In this document: positions 9,363 through 16,749 of the stretch, one piece after another
How the letters are laid out: each line of letters opens with the position of its first letter
Numbering within the stretch: position 1 is the stretch's first letter
Assembly (NCBI RefSeq): GCF_003333265.1
Contig: NZ_QOLB01000090.1
Coordinates: 1-55,784, forward strand
Length of the DNA: 55,784 nucleotides
Direction: 5' to 3'
From: Candidatus Halocynthiibacter alkanivorans
Lineage (GTDB): Bacteria; Pseudomonadota; Alphaproteobacteria; Rhodobacterales; Rhodobacteraceae
Program-made: the position numbers and the translations under genes
Notes under the pieces: generated by a model
The model's input: only the letters and a program-made list of their open reading frames with translations
Told to the model about the DNA's origin: nothing
The model's database searches: none

Positions 9363-10253
9363 ATGAGTGCAATTGGATCCGTCGACATCTATACCGACTA
9401 TTTCGGGTTGCTGGAGCGCCCGTTTTCGCTGGTGCCGGATCCGGATTTTTTGTTTTGGTCTGCCGAGCACCGCCGCGCCTATACCACGCTGGAATACGGG
9501 CTGGTAACGCGTGCGCCGATTACATTGATCACCGGCGAAGTGGGCGCGGGCAAGACCACGCTGCTGATGCAGCTGCTGCGCTCGCTCGAGGACGACGTCT
9601 CCGTTGCCATGATCGCCAATGCTCATAGCGGCGACCGCGGCGAGCTGATCCGCTGGGTGCTGCAGGCACTGTCACAACCCGTGGGCACGGAGGCCAGCTA
9701 TGTGGATATGTTTCACCAGTTTCAGGCCTATCTGGTGGCGGAATATGCCGCCGGACGCCGGGTGATCCTGATCTTTGACGAGGCCCAGAACATCAGCCGT
9801 GAATCGCTTGAGGAGCTGCGCATGTTCACCAATATCAACACCAACAAAGACGAACTTCTGCAGTTGATCCTGGTCGGCCAGCCGGAGCTGCGTGCGATGA
9901 TAAACCGACCCGACCTGACCCAGTTCGCGCAGCGCATTGCCGCAAGCTTTCATATCCCCAACATGGATGCGGATACGGTGAAATCCTATATCGCCCATCG
10001 TCTGCGCGCCGCCGGGGCCACGGTCATGTTGTTCGACGGCAGCGCCTGTAAGATGATCCACCAGGTCACCGGCGGCGTGCCGCGGCTGGTCAACCAGATC
10101 TGCGACCTGTCGATGGTCTATACCTTTGCCGACAACCGCAAACGCATCACCGCCAATACCGTGCACCAGGTGTTAAACGACGATGTCTTTTTTGGCGGTG
10201 GCAAAGTGAACGGAAAGCCGCTGATTTTACAGGATCCGATCCATGAAATCTAA
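9363..10253 (+). CDS. ExeA/GspA-like AAA ATPase of EPS locus
   Basis: P-loop ATPase of the ExeA-like family often found in EPS and exosortase-associated clusters. The N-terminus has Y-F-G-L-L-E-R-P-F-S-L-x-P-D-P, the family hallmark. Walker A is GEVGAGKTT (residues 58-66, Lys64) and Walker B is ILIFDEAQ (Asp139, Glu140). The C-terminal part carries the T-G-G-V-P-R-L-V-N sensor motif. The protein is 296 residues. The start is uncertain: ATG 9363 begins close to the conserved region, while an in-frame ATG at 9312 adds 17 residues without coding character; neither has an ideal ribosome binding site. It overlaps the next gene by 11 bases. No exosortase gene is present in this window. Confidence 0.82.
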   Translation: MSAIGSVDIYTDYFGLLERPFSLVPDPDFLFWSAEHRRAYTTLEYGLVTRAPITLITGEVGAGKTTLLMQLLRSLEDDVSVAMIANAHSGDRGELIRWVLQALSQPVGTEASYVDMFHQFQAYLVAEYAAGRRVILIFDEAQNISRESLEELRMFTNINTNKDELLQLILVGQPELRAMINRPDLTQFAQRIAASFHIPNMDADTVKSYIAHRLRAAGATVMLFDGSACKMIHQVTGGVPRLVNQICDLSMVYTFADNRKRITANTVHQVLNDDVFFGGGKVNGKPLILQDPIHEI

Positions 10254-11775
10254 TCTGAAATATTATCTGTCGATCTTCATGCGCCGGCTGCATTATTTCC
10301 TGCTGGTTGTCATTATTGTCTCCACCAGCGGCTTCATAATCGCCACGATACTGCCGGCCCAATACCGCTCTGAAGCGCTGCTGCTGGTGCAGAGTGAACA
10401 AATCCCGGACCGGCTGGCCAGCTCCACCGTGCGCACCGGTGTGGTGGAACGCATGCAGATCATCGAACAGCAGTTGCTGGCCTCTGGCACGTTGCTGGAT
10501 ATCGCGATGCAATTTGAACTTTACAGCGCGCAGCCCGGTCTGACGCGGCAGGAGATTGTCGATGATATGCGTATGCGTATCCTGATTGATGCCCGCTCCA
10601 GGCGCGGCGCGGCCACCACAATAGCGGTGATCTATGAGGGCAACTCTGCCGCAAAAACGCTGCAGGTCACCAATGATATTGCCGCACGTATCCTGCAGGC
10701 CAGTGTCGATATGCGCACCTCCAGCGCGGTGCAGACCCTGGAGTTCTTCAAACAGGAAGTGGCGCGGCTCGGGGCTGATCTGGACCGCAACGAAGCGGCG
10801 CTGCTCGCCTATCGCACCAGCCACCAGGACAGCCTGCCCGACAGTATTTCCTATCGCCGCAGCAAACAAAACGGATTACAGGAACGCGCGCTTCAGCTGC
10901 AGCGCGAGGCCGGCGCGCTGATCGAGCGGCGGGTGCGGCTGGCGGCCCTGTTCAAACTCACCGGCCGCACCGCCCGCAGCGAGGCTGTCAGCCCGGAGCT
11001 GCGTCTGTTGCAGCGGCTGGAAGCCGAGCTTGCCTCCTTGTTGCTGACCTTTTCGCCGCAGAGTCCGCAGGCGCGGCTGCTGCAAAGACGGGTGGATGCC
11101 CAGCGCCAGGCCGTCATCAGCCAGCAAAGTTCCAGCCTGCCGGTCGAGGACCCTCAGGTTGATCTGACGCCGTTTGACATCCAGCAGGCGGAGATCGACG
11201 GGCAGCTGTCCTATCTCTCAGTACAACAGAGTCAACTGGAGGGCGAGATCGAGATCCTGCGGTTGTCGATCGCCTCAACCCCGGCAGTTGCGGCGGAACT
11301 TTCAGAACTGGAGCGCGACAATGCGATCACCCAGGGACAATATAACGCCATGGTCAACCGGCTGGCTGAGGCGCAGACCGGCGAACGTATCGAATCCCTG
11401 TCCAAGGGCCAGCGCATCGTGATGATCGGGGAACCGGTCTTGCCCACGGACCCCTACAGCCCGGACCGCAAACTGATCGCCGGCGGCAGCGTTCTGGGCG
11501 GCATGGTGCTGGGCCTCGCGCTGGTTCTGTTGCTGGAACTTCTGAATCAGGCGATCCGCCGCCCCTCTGAAATTGTCGCCGGGCTTGGCCTCACCCCGAT
11601 TGCCACGCTGCCCTATATCCGCACCAGGCGCGAAGTGGTGGCCCGGCGCAATATCATCGCGGCGACGTTTCTGGGCGCGGTGATAAGTGTCACCGGCAGT
11701 CTCTATGTGATCCACCAGTTTTATATGCCGGTGGACATGATTATCAGCCAGATCAGCAACCGGATATCACCCTGA
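10243..11775 (+). CDS. Wzz/GumC-like polysaccharide chain-length determinant
   Basis: Inner-membrane polysaccharide co-polymerase controlling polymer length and linking Wzy to export. A first transmembrane helix lies at about residues 12-34 (FLLVVIIVSTSGFIIAT). It is followed by a large periplasmic coiled-coil region rich in Gln, Glu, Leu and Arg (about 165-380). A Pro-containing segment P-T-D-P-Y-S-P-D-R-K precedes a second helix near 410-430. A third hydrophobic stretch lies near the C-terminus (about 468-490), which is unusual for the family. At 510 residues it has no fused kinase domain. Its start lies inside the ATPase gene and an ATPase of the CpsD type follows after 18 bases, so this is a three-gene operon. 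Confidence 0.88.
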   Translation: MKSNLKYYLSIFMRRLHYFLLVVIIVSTSGFIIATILPAQYRSEALLLVQSEQIPDRLASSTVRTGVVERMQIIEQQLLASGTLLDIAMQFELYSAQPGLTRQEIVDDMRMRILIDARSRRGAATTIAVIYEGNSAAKTLQVTNDIAARILQASVDMRTSSAVQTLEFFKQEVARLGADLDRNEAALLAYRTSHQDSLPDSISYRRSKQNGLQERALQLQREAGALIERRVRLAALFKLTGRTARSEAVSPELRLLQRLEAELASLLLTFSPQSPQARLLQRRVDAQRQAVISQQSSSLPVEDPQVDLTPFDIQQAEIDGQLSYLSVQQSQLEGEIEILRLSIASTPAVAAELSELERDNAITQGQYNAMVNRLAEAQTGERIESLSKGQRIVMIGEPVLPTDPYSPDRKLIAGGSVLGGMVLGLALVLLLELLNQAIRRPSEIVAGLGLTPIATLPYIRTRREVVARRNIIAATFLGAVISVTGSLYVIHQFYMPVDMIISQISNRISP

Positions 11776-11793
11776 AGAAAGCGGGACCCGCCT

Positions 11794-12621
11794 ATGGAAC
11801 GCATTCAGTCTGCCATCAACAAAGCGCGCGCTAACCGGCAGGGTGGCGGGGCGCCGCCGCCACAGGCAGCGGCGCCCCGGGCGCTACAGGCGGGCGGGGG
11901 CAGTGCGGATATTATTGCAGGGGCCTGGCAGGATATCGCGATGTTCAAACCGTCGGTGCGGGCGTTGAAGGACAACCGGGTTTTTACTTTGAAAGCCGGC
12001 GGCGACGCGGCGCCGTTTGACATGATGCGCACACGGGTGTTTCAGCAGATGCGCAGCAACAACTGGCGCCGGCTGGCAGTGGTTTCCCCTGGCAAAGCCT
12101 GTGGCAAAACAACGCTCAGCGCCAATCTTGCCTTCAGCCTGGCGCGGCAGCCGGATCTGAACCTGGCGCTGATTGAACTGGATATGCGCCGCCCGTCGCT
12201 GGCCAGAACACTGGGGTTGCAAGCGGGCAATGAGCAGTTTTCCCGCGCCCTGGAAGATCGTGACCCGGCGTTTCAGCATATGTTGCGCTATGGCCATAAT
12301 CTGGCTTTTGCGTTCAACCGGAGCCCGGCCCCCAGTATGGAAGAACTGCTGCAAAGCAGTCACGCAACTGAAGTGTTCAGCGATCTGGAGCGGGTGCTTG
12401 ATCTGTCACTGATGATTTTCGACATGCCGCCGATGCTGAGCAGTGGCGAAATGATGGGTTTTGCCGATCAGGTGGATTGTGTGTTGCTGGTGGCGGCGGC
12501 GGAACTCACCACACTGGAAGAAATTGACCTCTGTGAACGCAATCTGAGCGAAGTGACCAATCTGCTGGGGGTGGTGCTGAACAAGTGCCGCTATGCCGAT
12601 CTCGCCGGCGGCTATGGGTAA
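11794..12621 (+). CDS. CpsD/CapB-like P-loop ATPase (BY-kinase family)
   Basis: Cytoplasmic partner of the chain-length protein, 275 residues, related to bacterial tyrosine kinases. Walker A is SPGKACGKTT (98-107, Lys105), Walker A' is LIELDMRRPS with Asp130, and Walker B is LMIFDMPPM with Asp210. The N-terminal 50 residues are an Ala/Gly/Pro/Gln-rich tail. The C-terminus, Y-A-D-L-A-G-G-Y-G, has only two tyrosines instead of the usual cluster that is autophosphorylated, so kinase activity is uncertain. It may be a regulatory ATPase. It is the last gene of its operon, followed by a GC-rich stem-loop. Confidence 0.82.
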   Translation: MERIQSAINKARANRQGGGAPPPQAAAPRALQAGGGSADIIAGAWQDIAMFKPSVRALKDNRVFTLKAGGDAAPFDMMRTRVFQQMRSNNWRRLAVVSPGKACGKTTLSANLAFSLARQPDLNLALIELDMRRPSLARTLGLQAGNEQFSRALEDRDPAFQHMLRYGHNLAFAFNRSPAPSMEELLQSSHATEVFSDLERVLDLSLMIFDMPPMLSSGEMMGFADQVDCVLLVAAAELTTLEEIDLCERNLSEVTNLLGVVLNKCRYADLAGGYG

Positions 12622-13043
12622 GGTGGCCAGAGGGCAGCCAGAGACAGCCAGCGGGCAGCCAGCGGGCAGCGGCGACAAACAAAGGGGGCCGGCCCCCGCT
12701 TCGCCCTGGGCCGGCCCCCGGTCCCGCACTATACGAGCGTCACCTGGACGTCACGCTGGCGCCATCCAGGCTTAACCCGATACGGCCCGGTCCAGCCCGG
12801 CGGAGCCTGACGTACCGCCTGCGAAACTCCGGTGTGGCTCCGGTCCGGCACACCCTTCGCCGCGCAGGTGCCATGCAGTGCATGCGCCCTTCCTGTTTTC
12901 GCTGCCCCGCCCGCACCCCTGCTGCGGGGCGGGGCCAGCCGCGGCCCATTGCCCGGTTCAGCCCACCGGGGTTCAACCCTCCGCCCGGCCCGGCTCACAT
13001 CCTGGCCCACATCCCGTCGCGCATCCCGGCCCGCAGCCCGGGC
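12622..13043. other. Intergenic between convergent genes
   Basis: About 420 bases with no supported gene. It starts with a run of imperfect GGGCAGCCAGC-type repeats (about 12628-12670), then a perfect long stem-loop (listed separately), then GC-rich sequence without coding character. Confidence 0.5.
12684..12719. terminator. GC-rich stem-loop without T-tract
   Basis: Perfect 10-bp inverted repeat: GGGGGCCGGC (12684-12693) and GCCGGCCCCC (12710-12719) with a 16-base loop. It lies about 60 bases after the CpsD-like stop, between convergent genes. There is no T-tract, so it is not a classical intrinsic terminator; it may stabilise mRNA 3' ends or help Rho-type termination. Confidence 0.45.
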
Positions 13044-14009
13044 TCAGCCGCGGCGCCGCCAGGCGCCTGACATCGCCCTGCCGTCGCCGCCCGCCAGCAG
13101 CCGCAACATGCGGGTGCAGCGGTACAGCCGGATACGGCACAGGCAGCGCCACGCCAGCCAGCGTTCGCGCGCCCCTGATATGCGCTCTGAACCCAGAATG
13201 CGCAGGATCTCGGGCAGCGGCGACGCGGCAAGGGCCAGCGCCCGTATTCCCCAGCGCAGGTGTTGCCCGGCGCCGGACAGGGTTTCAAAATCATGGCCGA
13301 TATGGCGGTCCCATTTGCGCGCCAGCTGGCAAAAGTCTTCGCGCGCGGCGGTGTCGATCCGCATCAAAGGCACGTAGTCCAGCTGCACCCCCTGTGCCGC
13401 GGCACGTCGCCCCCAGTCCATATCTTCCGCGATATGAATGCCGGCAAAGCCGCCGACCTGTTCAAACACGTGCCGCCGCACCGCCATATTGCCGGAGCCG
13501 CTGTAGCCGTGTTTTTCGATATAGAGTTTGAAACGGTAGCCATAGACGCTTTCATAAGCTTCAATCGCGGTGGCGCGGGCCGGATCGACCCGGGCGATAC
13601 AGACATCGCCGCCGATGACGTCTGTGTCCGGATGGCGGGCGAAATGCTGCGCGATGCATTTGACCCAGCCGGGATGCGCGATACAGTCGCAGTCAATGAA
13701 CGCCAGCAGCGGGCTCATGGCAAGGCTGGCGCCATGGTTGCGGGCCGGGCCGGGGCCGGGCGTTGGCTCATCGCTGAGCCGGACAAAATCATAGGCCGCA
13801 CAGACCGCTTCCGGTCGCTGCTCGGAACCATTGTCCACCACGATCACATCAAAACGTACGCCGTCGTCGCGCTGGGCGGACAGTGCCCGCAGGCAGTGCT
13901 CCAGAACCCGGGGCGCATTCAGATGCGGGATGACGACCGTCAGGTCCGGCACACTGGCCGGCGCCGGGATCTCGGGCGGGATGTCGGACGGGGCCGGGAT
14001 GTCACTCAT
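13044..14009 (-). CDS. Glycosyltransferase family 2 (GT-A fold)
   Basis: Cytoplasmic or membrane-associated glycosyltransferase, 321 residues. The N-terminal nucleotide-binding segment L-T-V-V-I-P-H-L-N-A is followed by V-I-V-V-D-N-G-S, the acidic metal-binding motif I-D-C-D-C (the DXD equivalent), and the G-S-G-N-M-A-V-R-R and A-E-D-M-D-W-G acceptor/catalytic motifs typical of rhamnosyl- and mannosyl-type GT2 enzymes. The start ATG at 14009 has GGAG 6 bases upstream; a longer frame to 14324 would run through the promoter region of exoY and is not coding-like. The first 20 residues are Pro/Ala-rich. Convergent with the CpsD operon and divergent from exoY. Confidence 0.85.
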   Translation of the reverse strand: MSDIPAPSDIPPEIPAPASVPDLTVVIPHLNAPRVLEHCLRALSAQRDDGVRFDVIVVDNGSEQRPEAVCAAYDFVRLSDEPTPGPGPARNHGASLAMSPLLAFIDCDCIAHPGWVKCIAQHFARHPDTDVIGGDVCIARVDPARATAIEAYESVYGYRFKLYIEKHGYSGSGNMAVRRHVFEQVGGFAGIHIAEDMDWGRRAAAQGVQLDYVPLMRIDTAAREDFCQLARKWDRHIGHDFETLSGAGQHLRWGIRALALAASPLPEILRILGSERISGARERWLAWRCLCRIRLYRCTRMLRLLAGGDGRAMSGAWRRRG

Positions 14010-14235
14010 GCGATGCTCCGGGTTTTTTCCCATGTTAGGCGGGTTCGCGGCACTTGCCAATCCGGCGGTGGGAGTGCAGTGCAGCGCGCGCAGAGCAACC
14101 CTTTGCCTGCAGGGGGAAACTGTCTGAGCGAACGGCGGCACACCGCGGCAACCACAGGGACATCCAAAAGGGCCGGTGCAGCGGATTATGAGTGGAACCG
14201 CCACAATTTCCCCCGGACAGGAGGCGTCAGAACAA

Positions 14236-14264
14236 TTGAAAAATGTCCCGTTTGGCGTTAGTAT
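14236..14264 (+). promoter_or_regulatory. Sigma70-like promoter for the exoY-like gene
   Basis: TTGAAA (14236-14241) and TAGTAT (14259-14264) are separated by exactly 17 bases. It would give a leader of about 115 bases before the ATG at 14387. The -10 element overlaps an inverted repeat. Confidence 0.5.
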
Positions 14265-14278
14265 TAAAACATTAATAC
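14261..14278. promoter_or_regulatory. Inverted repeat, candidate operator
   Basis: GTATTA (14261-14266) and TAATAC (14273-14278) form a perfect 6-bp dyad with a 6-base centre, overlapping the proposed -10 box and transcription start of the exoY-like gene. This is where a repressor or quorum-type regulator would bind; the regulator is unknown. Confidence 0.4.
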
Positions 14279-14386
14279 CGACCATTTGATTCGAGTTTGA
14301 TTCCACGAGGGGGGAATTGAGCACCGGCGAACCGGGCCATATTTTTAGAGGTATAGTGACGAGCTTCCAGTTGTGGAGTTATTAGT

Positions 14387-15076
14387 ATGGCGATTCAGCT
14401 CAAAGGTGGGCCTGATGTTTTCAGAGCGTCAGGAAGTGTAAAGAGCATTGCGTTAAGCGGATCAGAAGGGGGATTTTATCGCAGACATGTGAAACGTGTA
14501 TTCGATATTCTCTTTGTCGTGCTGAGCGCGCCGGTGCTGCTGCCTGTCATCTTCGTTTTAGTGCTTATCACCGCCTGCCAGGGCGGCAAGCCGCTGTACA
14601 GCCAGCGTCGTATCGGCCGCGGCGGTCGTATTTTCCGCATGTTGAAAATCCGCACCATGGTGACCGATGCGGACCAGATCCTGGAAAGCTACCTGGCTGA
14701 AAATCCGCGCGCACGGCAGGAGTGGGACGAAAGCCAGAAACTGAAGAACGATCCGCGCATCACCGCGCTGGGCCGGTTTCTGCGCAAATCCTCGCTGGAT
14801 GAGCTACCGCAGTTCTGGAACGTCCTGTTGGGGGAAATGTCATTGATTGGCCCGCGTCCGATGATGCCGGAGCAAAGCGGTCAGTATCCGGGCACCGCCT
14901 ATTACCAGCTGCGTCCCGGTATTTCGGGGTCCTGGCAGGTGTCCGCGCGCAACGGCAGTTCATTTGCCGCCCGTGCCAAGTTTGATACCGAGTATAACAA
15001 CCAGTTGTCGTTAAAAACCGATGTGGACATTTTTGTGCGCACCCTCGGCGTTGTGCTGAGCTGTACCGGATACTGA
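14387..15076 (+). CDS. ExoY/WcaJ-like undecaprenyl-phosphate phosphoglycosyltransferase
   Basis: Membrane phosphoglycosyltransferase that starts the lipid-linked repeat unit by moving a sugar-phosphate from a UDP-sugar to undecaprenyl phosphate. After a polar N-terminus, K-R-V-F-D-I-L-F leads into the single re-entrant hydrophobic helix (about residues 37-65). Then come K-I-R-T-M, a K-S-S-L-D-E-L-P-Q-F-W-N-V-L segment holding the catalytic Asp-Glu pair, and S-L-I-G-P-R-P. The 229-residue size is that of the short ExoY type without the N-terminal four-helix domain. Preceded by GGAG and by a good promoter. Probably monocistronic. Galactose-1-phosphate is the usual donor sugar in this family, but glucose is possible. 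Confidence 0.92.
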   Translation: MAIQLKGGPDVFRASGSVKSIALSGSEGGFYRRHVKRVFDILFVVLSAPVLLPVIFVLVLITACQGGKPLYSQRRIGRGGRIFRMLKIRTMVTDADQILESYLAENPRARQEWDESQKLKNDPRITALGRFLRKSSLDELPQFWNVLLGEMSLIGPRPMMPEQSGQYPGTAYYQLRPGISGSWQVSARNGSSFAARAKFDTEYNNQLSLKTDVDIFVRTLGVVLSCTGY

Positions 15077-15436
15077 TCCGCCGGCGTCGGCCGCGCGCCT
15101 GATTTCTGACGGAACCGTTTGCCGCCGCATCCGCCGCACCATCTGGCTCCCCATCTGCACCACTATCCTCCTCAAGATCTGTCTGACCCTCCGTTTGTCA
15201 TCGGTCAGACCCTCCGTTTTCCATCGGTCATGACGTCCGTTTGCCATCGGCCATGACAACCTTCAAGCCACCCGCCACGCCATCCAAAGCAGCTTTCGCC
15301 ATGCCAACCGCTGGCGACGCGGTAACCCGCTGTCCGCCCGGTAAGCGGCGCCCCAGCTCCTTCGGCGAAGCCCCAAGGTCAGAGCGCTGGCAAGGGCGCA
15401 AAGAAGGACGCAGCGAAAGGAGAGGTGCCGCGCCGC
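15077..15436. other. Intergenic, convergent, with short tandem repeat
   Basis: About 360 bases between the exoY-like gene and the HlyD-like gene (convergent). No coding frame is supported. It contains a three-copy tandem repeat listed separately and no hairpin with a T-tract. Confidence 0.5.
15187..15256. repeat. Three-copy 23-24 bp tandem repeat
   Basis: Three adjacent units begin at 15187, 15210 and 15234. The shared core is TCCGTTT-(2-3 variable bases)-CATCGG-(TC/CC)-A. Units 1 and 2 both start CCCTCCGTTT, and units 2 and 3 both end CATGA. Located between convergent genes. Origin by slippage is likely; a protein-binding array is a less likely alternative. Confidence 0.6.
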
Positions 15437-16738
15437 TTATCCGTCGCGGAAGGCGCGCTGCAGCTGGTCCATCAAAGGTTTGGTCAAATAGTTCATCACC
15501 GAGCGCTCTCCGGTCAGCAAAAAGGCCTCAATCGGCATGCCGGGGATCAGATCCACATCGCCCAGCAGCGCCATTTGTTCCTCCGGAACGGTCAGGGTGA
15601 TGCGGTAATAAGACACTCCGGTCGCCGGATCGGTAATACTGGTCGGGGAAATACTGTCCAGCGCGCCGAACACATCCGGGCTGACGCGCAAGTTAAACGC
15701 CGGGAACAGGATTTTGGCGCGCTGACCGACAAAGATTTCGTCCACCGATTTGGGGTCAACGCGCAGCTCCAGCACCACGCCTTCAGTCAGCGGCACCACC
15801 GACAGGATCACGCCTTCGGGTGCCACCACACCACCAACAGTGAACACCTGCATCTCGTGAACCACCCCTTCCACCGGCGCCAGCACGTCGATCCGTTCCA
15901 GCTGTTTCTCGGCGGTGACAATTTCCAGCACAATCTCTTCATGTTTGGCGGTGACTTCGCGCAGCTCTGTGACCACCTGTTCGCGGAATTGCCGTTCAGT
16001 CTGCAGAATTTCAAGCTCGGAATCGCGGATGGAATTGCGGATCCTGGCCAGTTCTGAGCGGTGCCCGACCAACTGGCCCAGCAGATCAGCCTCGTCGCGC
16101 TGCAGCGCCAGCACTTTGCTTTCCAGCGCCAGCCCCCGCTGTTTCAGCGCCAGCACATTTGTCAACTCGCTCTGGACAAATTCCAGCTGGGTCTGTTTTG
16201 ACACGATCAGCCCTTCGACGCCGGCGATCTGATTGTTGAACTGCAATATGCGTTCCTGCAGTTGTTCTTTGCCGCCCGCCAGCACGTCGCGCCGGGCCTG
16301 AAATATCTCGTACTGTCCGGCGATGTCGCGCGCCAGCGCCTCCGGGTTCAGCGTGGCGGTCGGCGCCGGAAAGGTAATTTCGTCCTGATTGAGGTATTCC
16401 GCTTCCAGCCGGCTCTGGCGGGCAATGATTTCGGCCAGCCGGCTCTGGTAGATGTCCAGATTGATGCGCAGCAGGGTCGGGTCAAAGCGCAACAGCACAT
16501 CGCCGGCGGCCACCACATCGCCATCGGTGACAAAGATCTGGTCCACCACACCGCCGTCGAGACTTTGCACCACCTTGGGTTTGCCGCGCACTGCGGTCTG
16601 CCCCGAAGCGATCACCGCGCCGCTGATCATGGTGAGATTGAGCAGCGCAAACAGGATCAGCAACATGCACAGGCTGGCAAAGATGCCCAGCCGGGCCACC
16701 CCGGTCAGATTGGTCTTGGGAATATAATCTGCGTTCAC
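15437..16738 (-). CDS. HlyD-family membrane fusion protein, type I secretion (PrtE/AprE type)
   Basis: Periplasmic adaptor linking the ABC exporter to an outer-membrane TolC-like channel. A short cytoplasmic N-terminus and one transmembrane helix (about residues 17-40) are followed by a biotinyl-lipoyl-like half motif (V-V-Q-S-L-D-G-G-V-V), a long alpha-helical coiled-coil hairpin (about 90-280) and the C-terminal beta-barrel region (V-P-L-T-E-G-V-V-L-E-L-R-V). The length of 433 residues is standard. The start is GTG with a G-rich ribosome binding site. It begins 11 bases after the ABC transporter stop, so the two form one operon. No TolC gene is in the window, which is usual for this class. 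Confidence 0.92.
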   Translation of the reverse strand: MNADYIPKTNLTGVARLGIFASLCMLLILFALLNLTMISGAVIASGQTAVRGKPKVVQSLDGGVVDQIFVTDGDVVAAGDVLLRFDPTLLRINLDIYQSRLAEIIARQSRLEAEYLNQDEITFPAPTATLNPEALARDIAGQYEIFQARRDVLAGGKEQLQERILQFNNQIAGVEGLIVSKQTQLEFVQSELTNVLALKQRGLALESKVLALQRDEADLLGQLVGHRSELARIRNSIRDSELEILQTERQFREQVVTELREVTAKHEEIVLEIVTAEKQLERIDVLAPVEGVVHEMQVFTVGGVVAPEGVILSVVPLTEGVVLELRVDPKSVDEIFVGQRAKILFPAFNLRVSPDVFGALDSISPTSITDPATGVSYYRITLTVPEEQMALLGDVDLIPGMPIEAFLLTGERSVMNYLTKPLMDQLQRAFRDG

Positions 16739-16749
16739 AGGAGCCCCCG

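Larger units (their letters stand above)
14010..14386. other. Divergent promoter region between GT2 and exoY-like gene
   Basis: About 377 bases between divergent genes. The side towards the exoY-like gene is AT-rich and holds a recognisable sigma70-like promoter with an overlapping inverted repeat, listed separately. The rest shows no gene. Confidence 0.55.
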
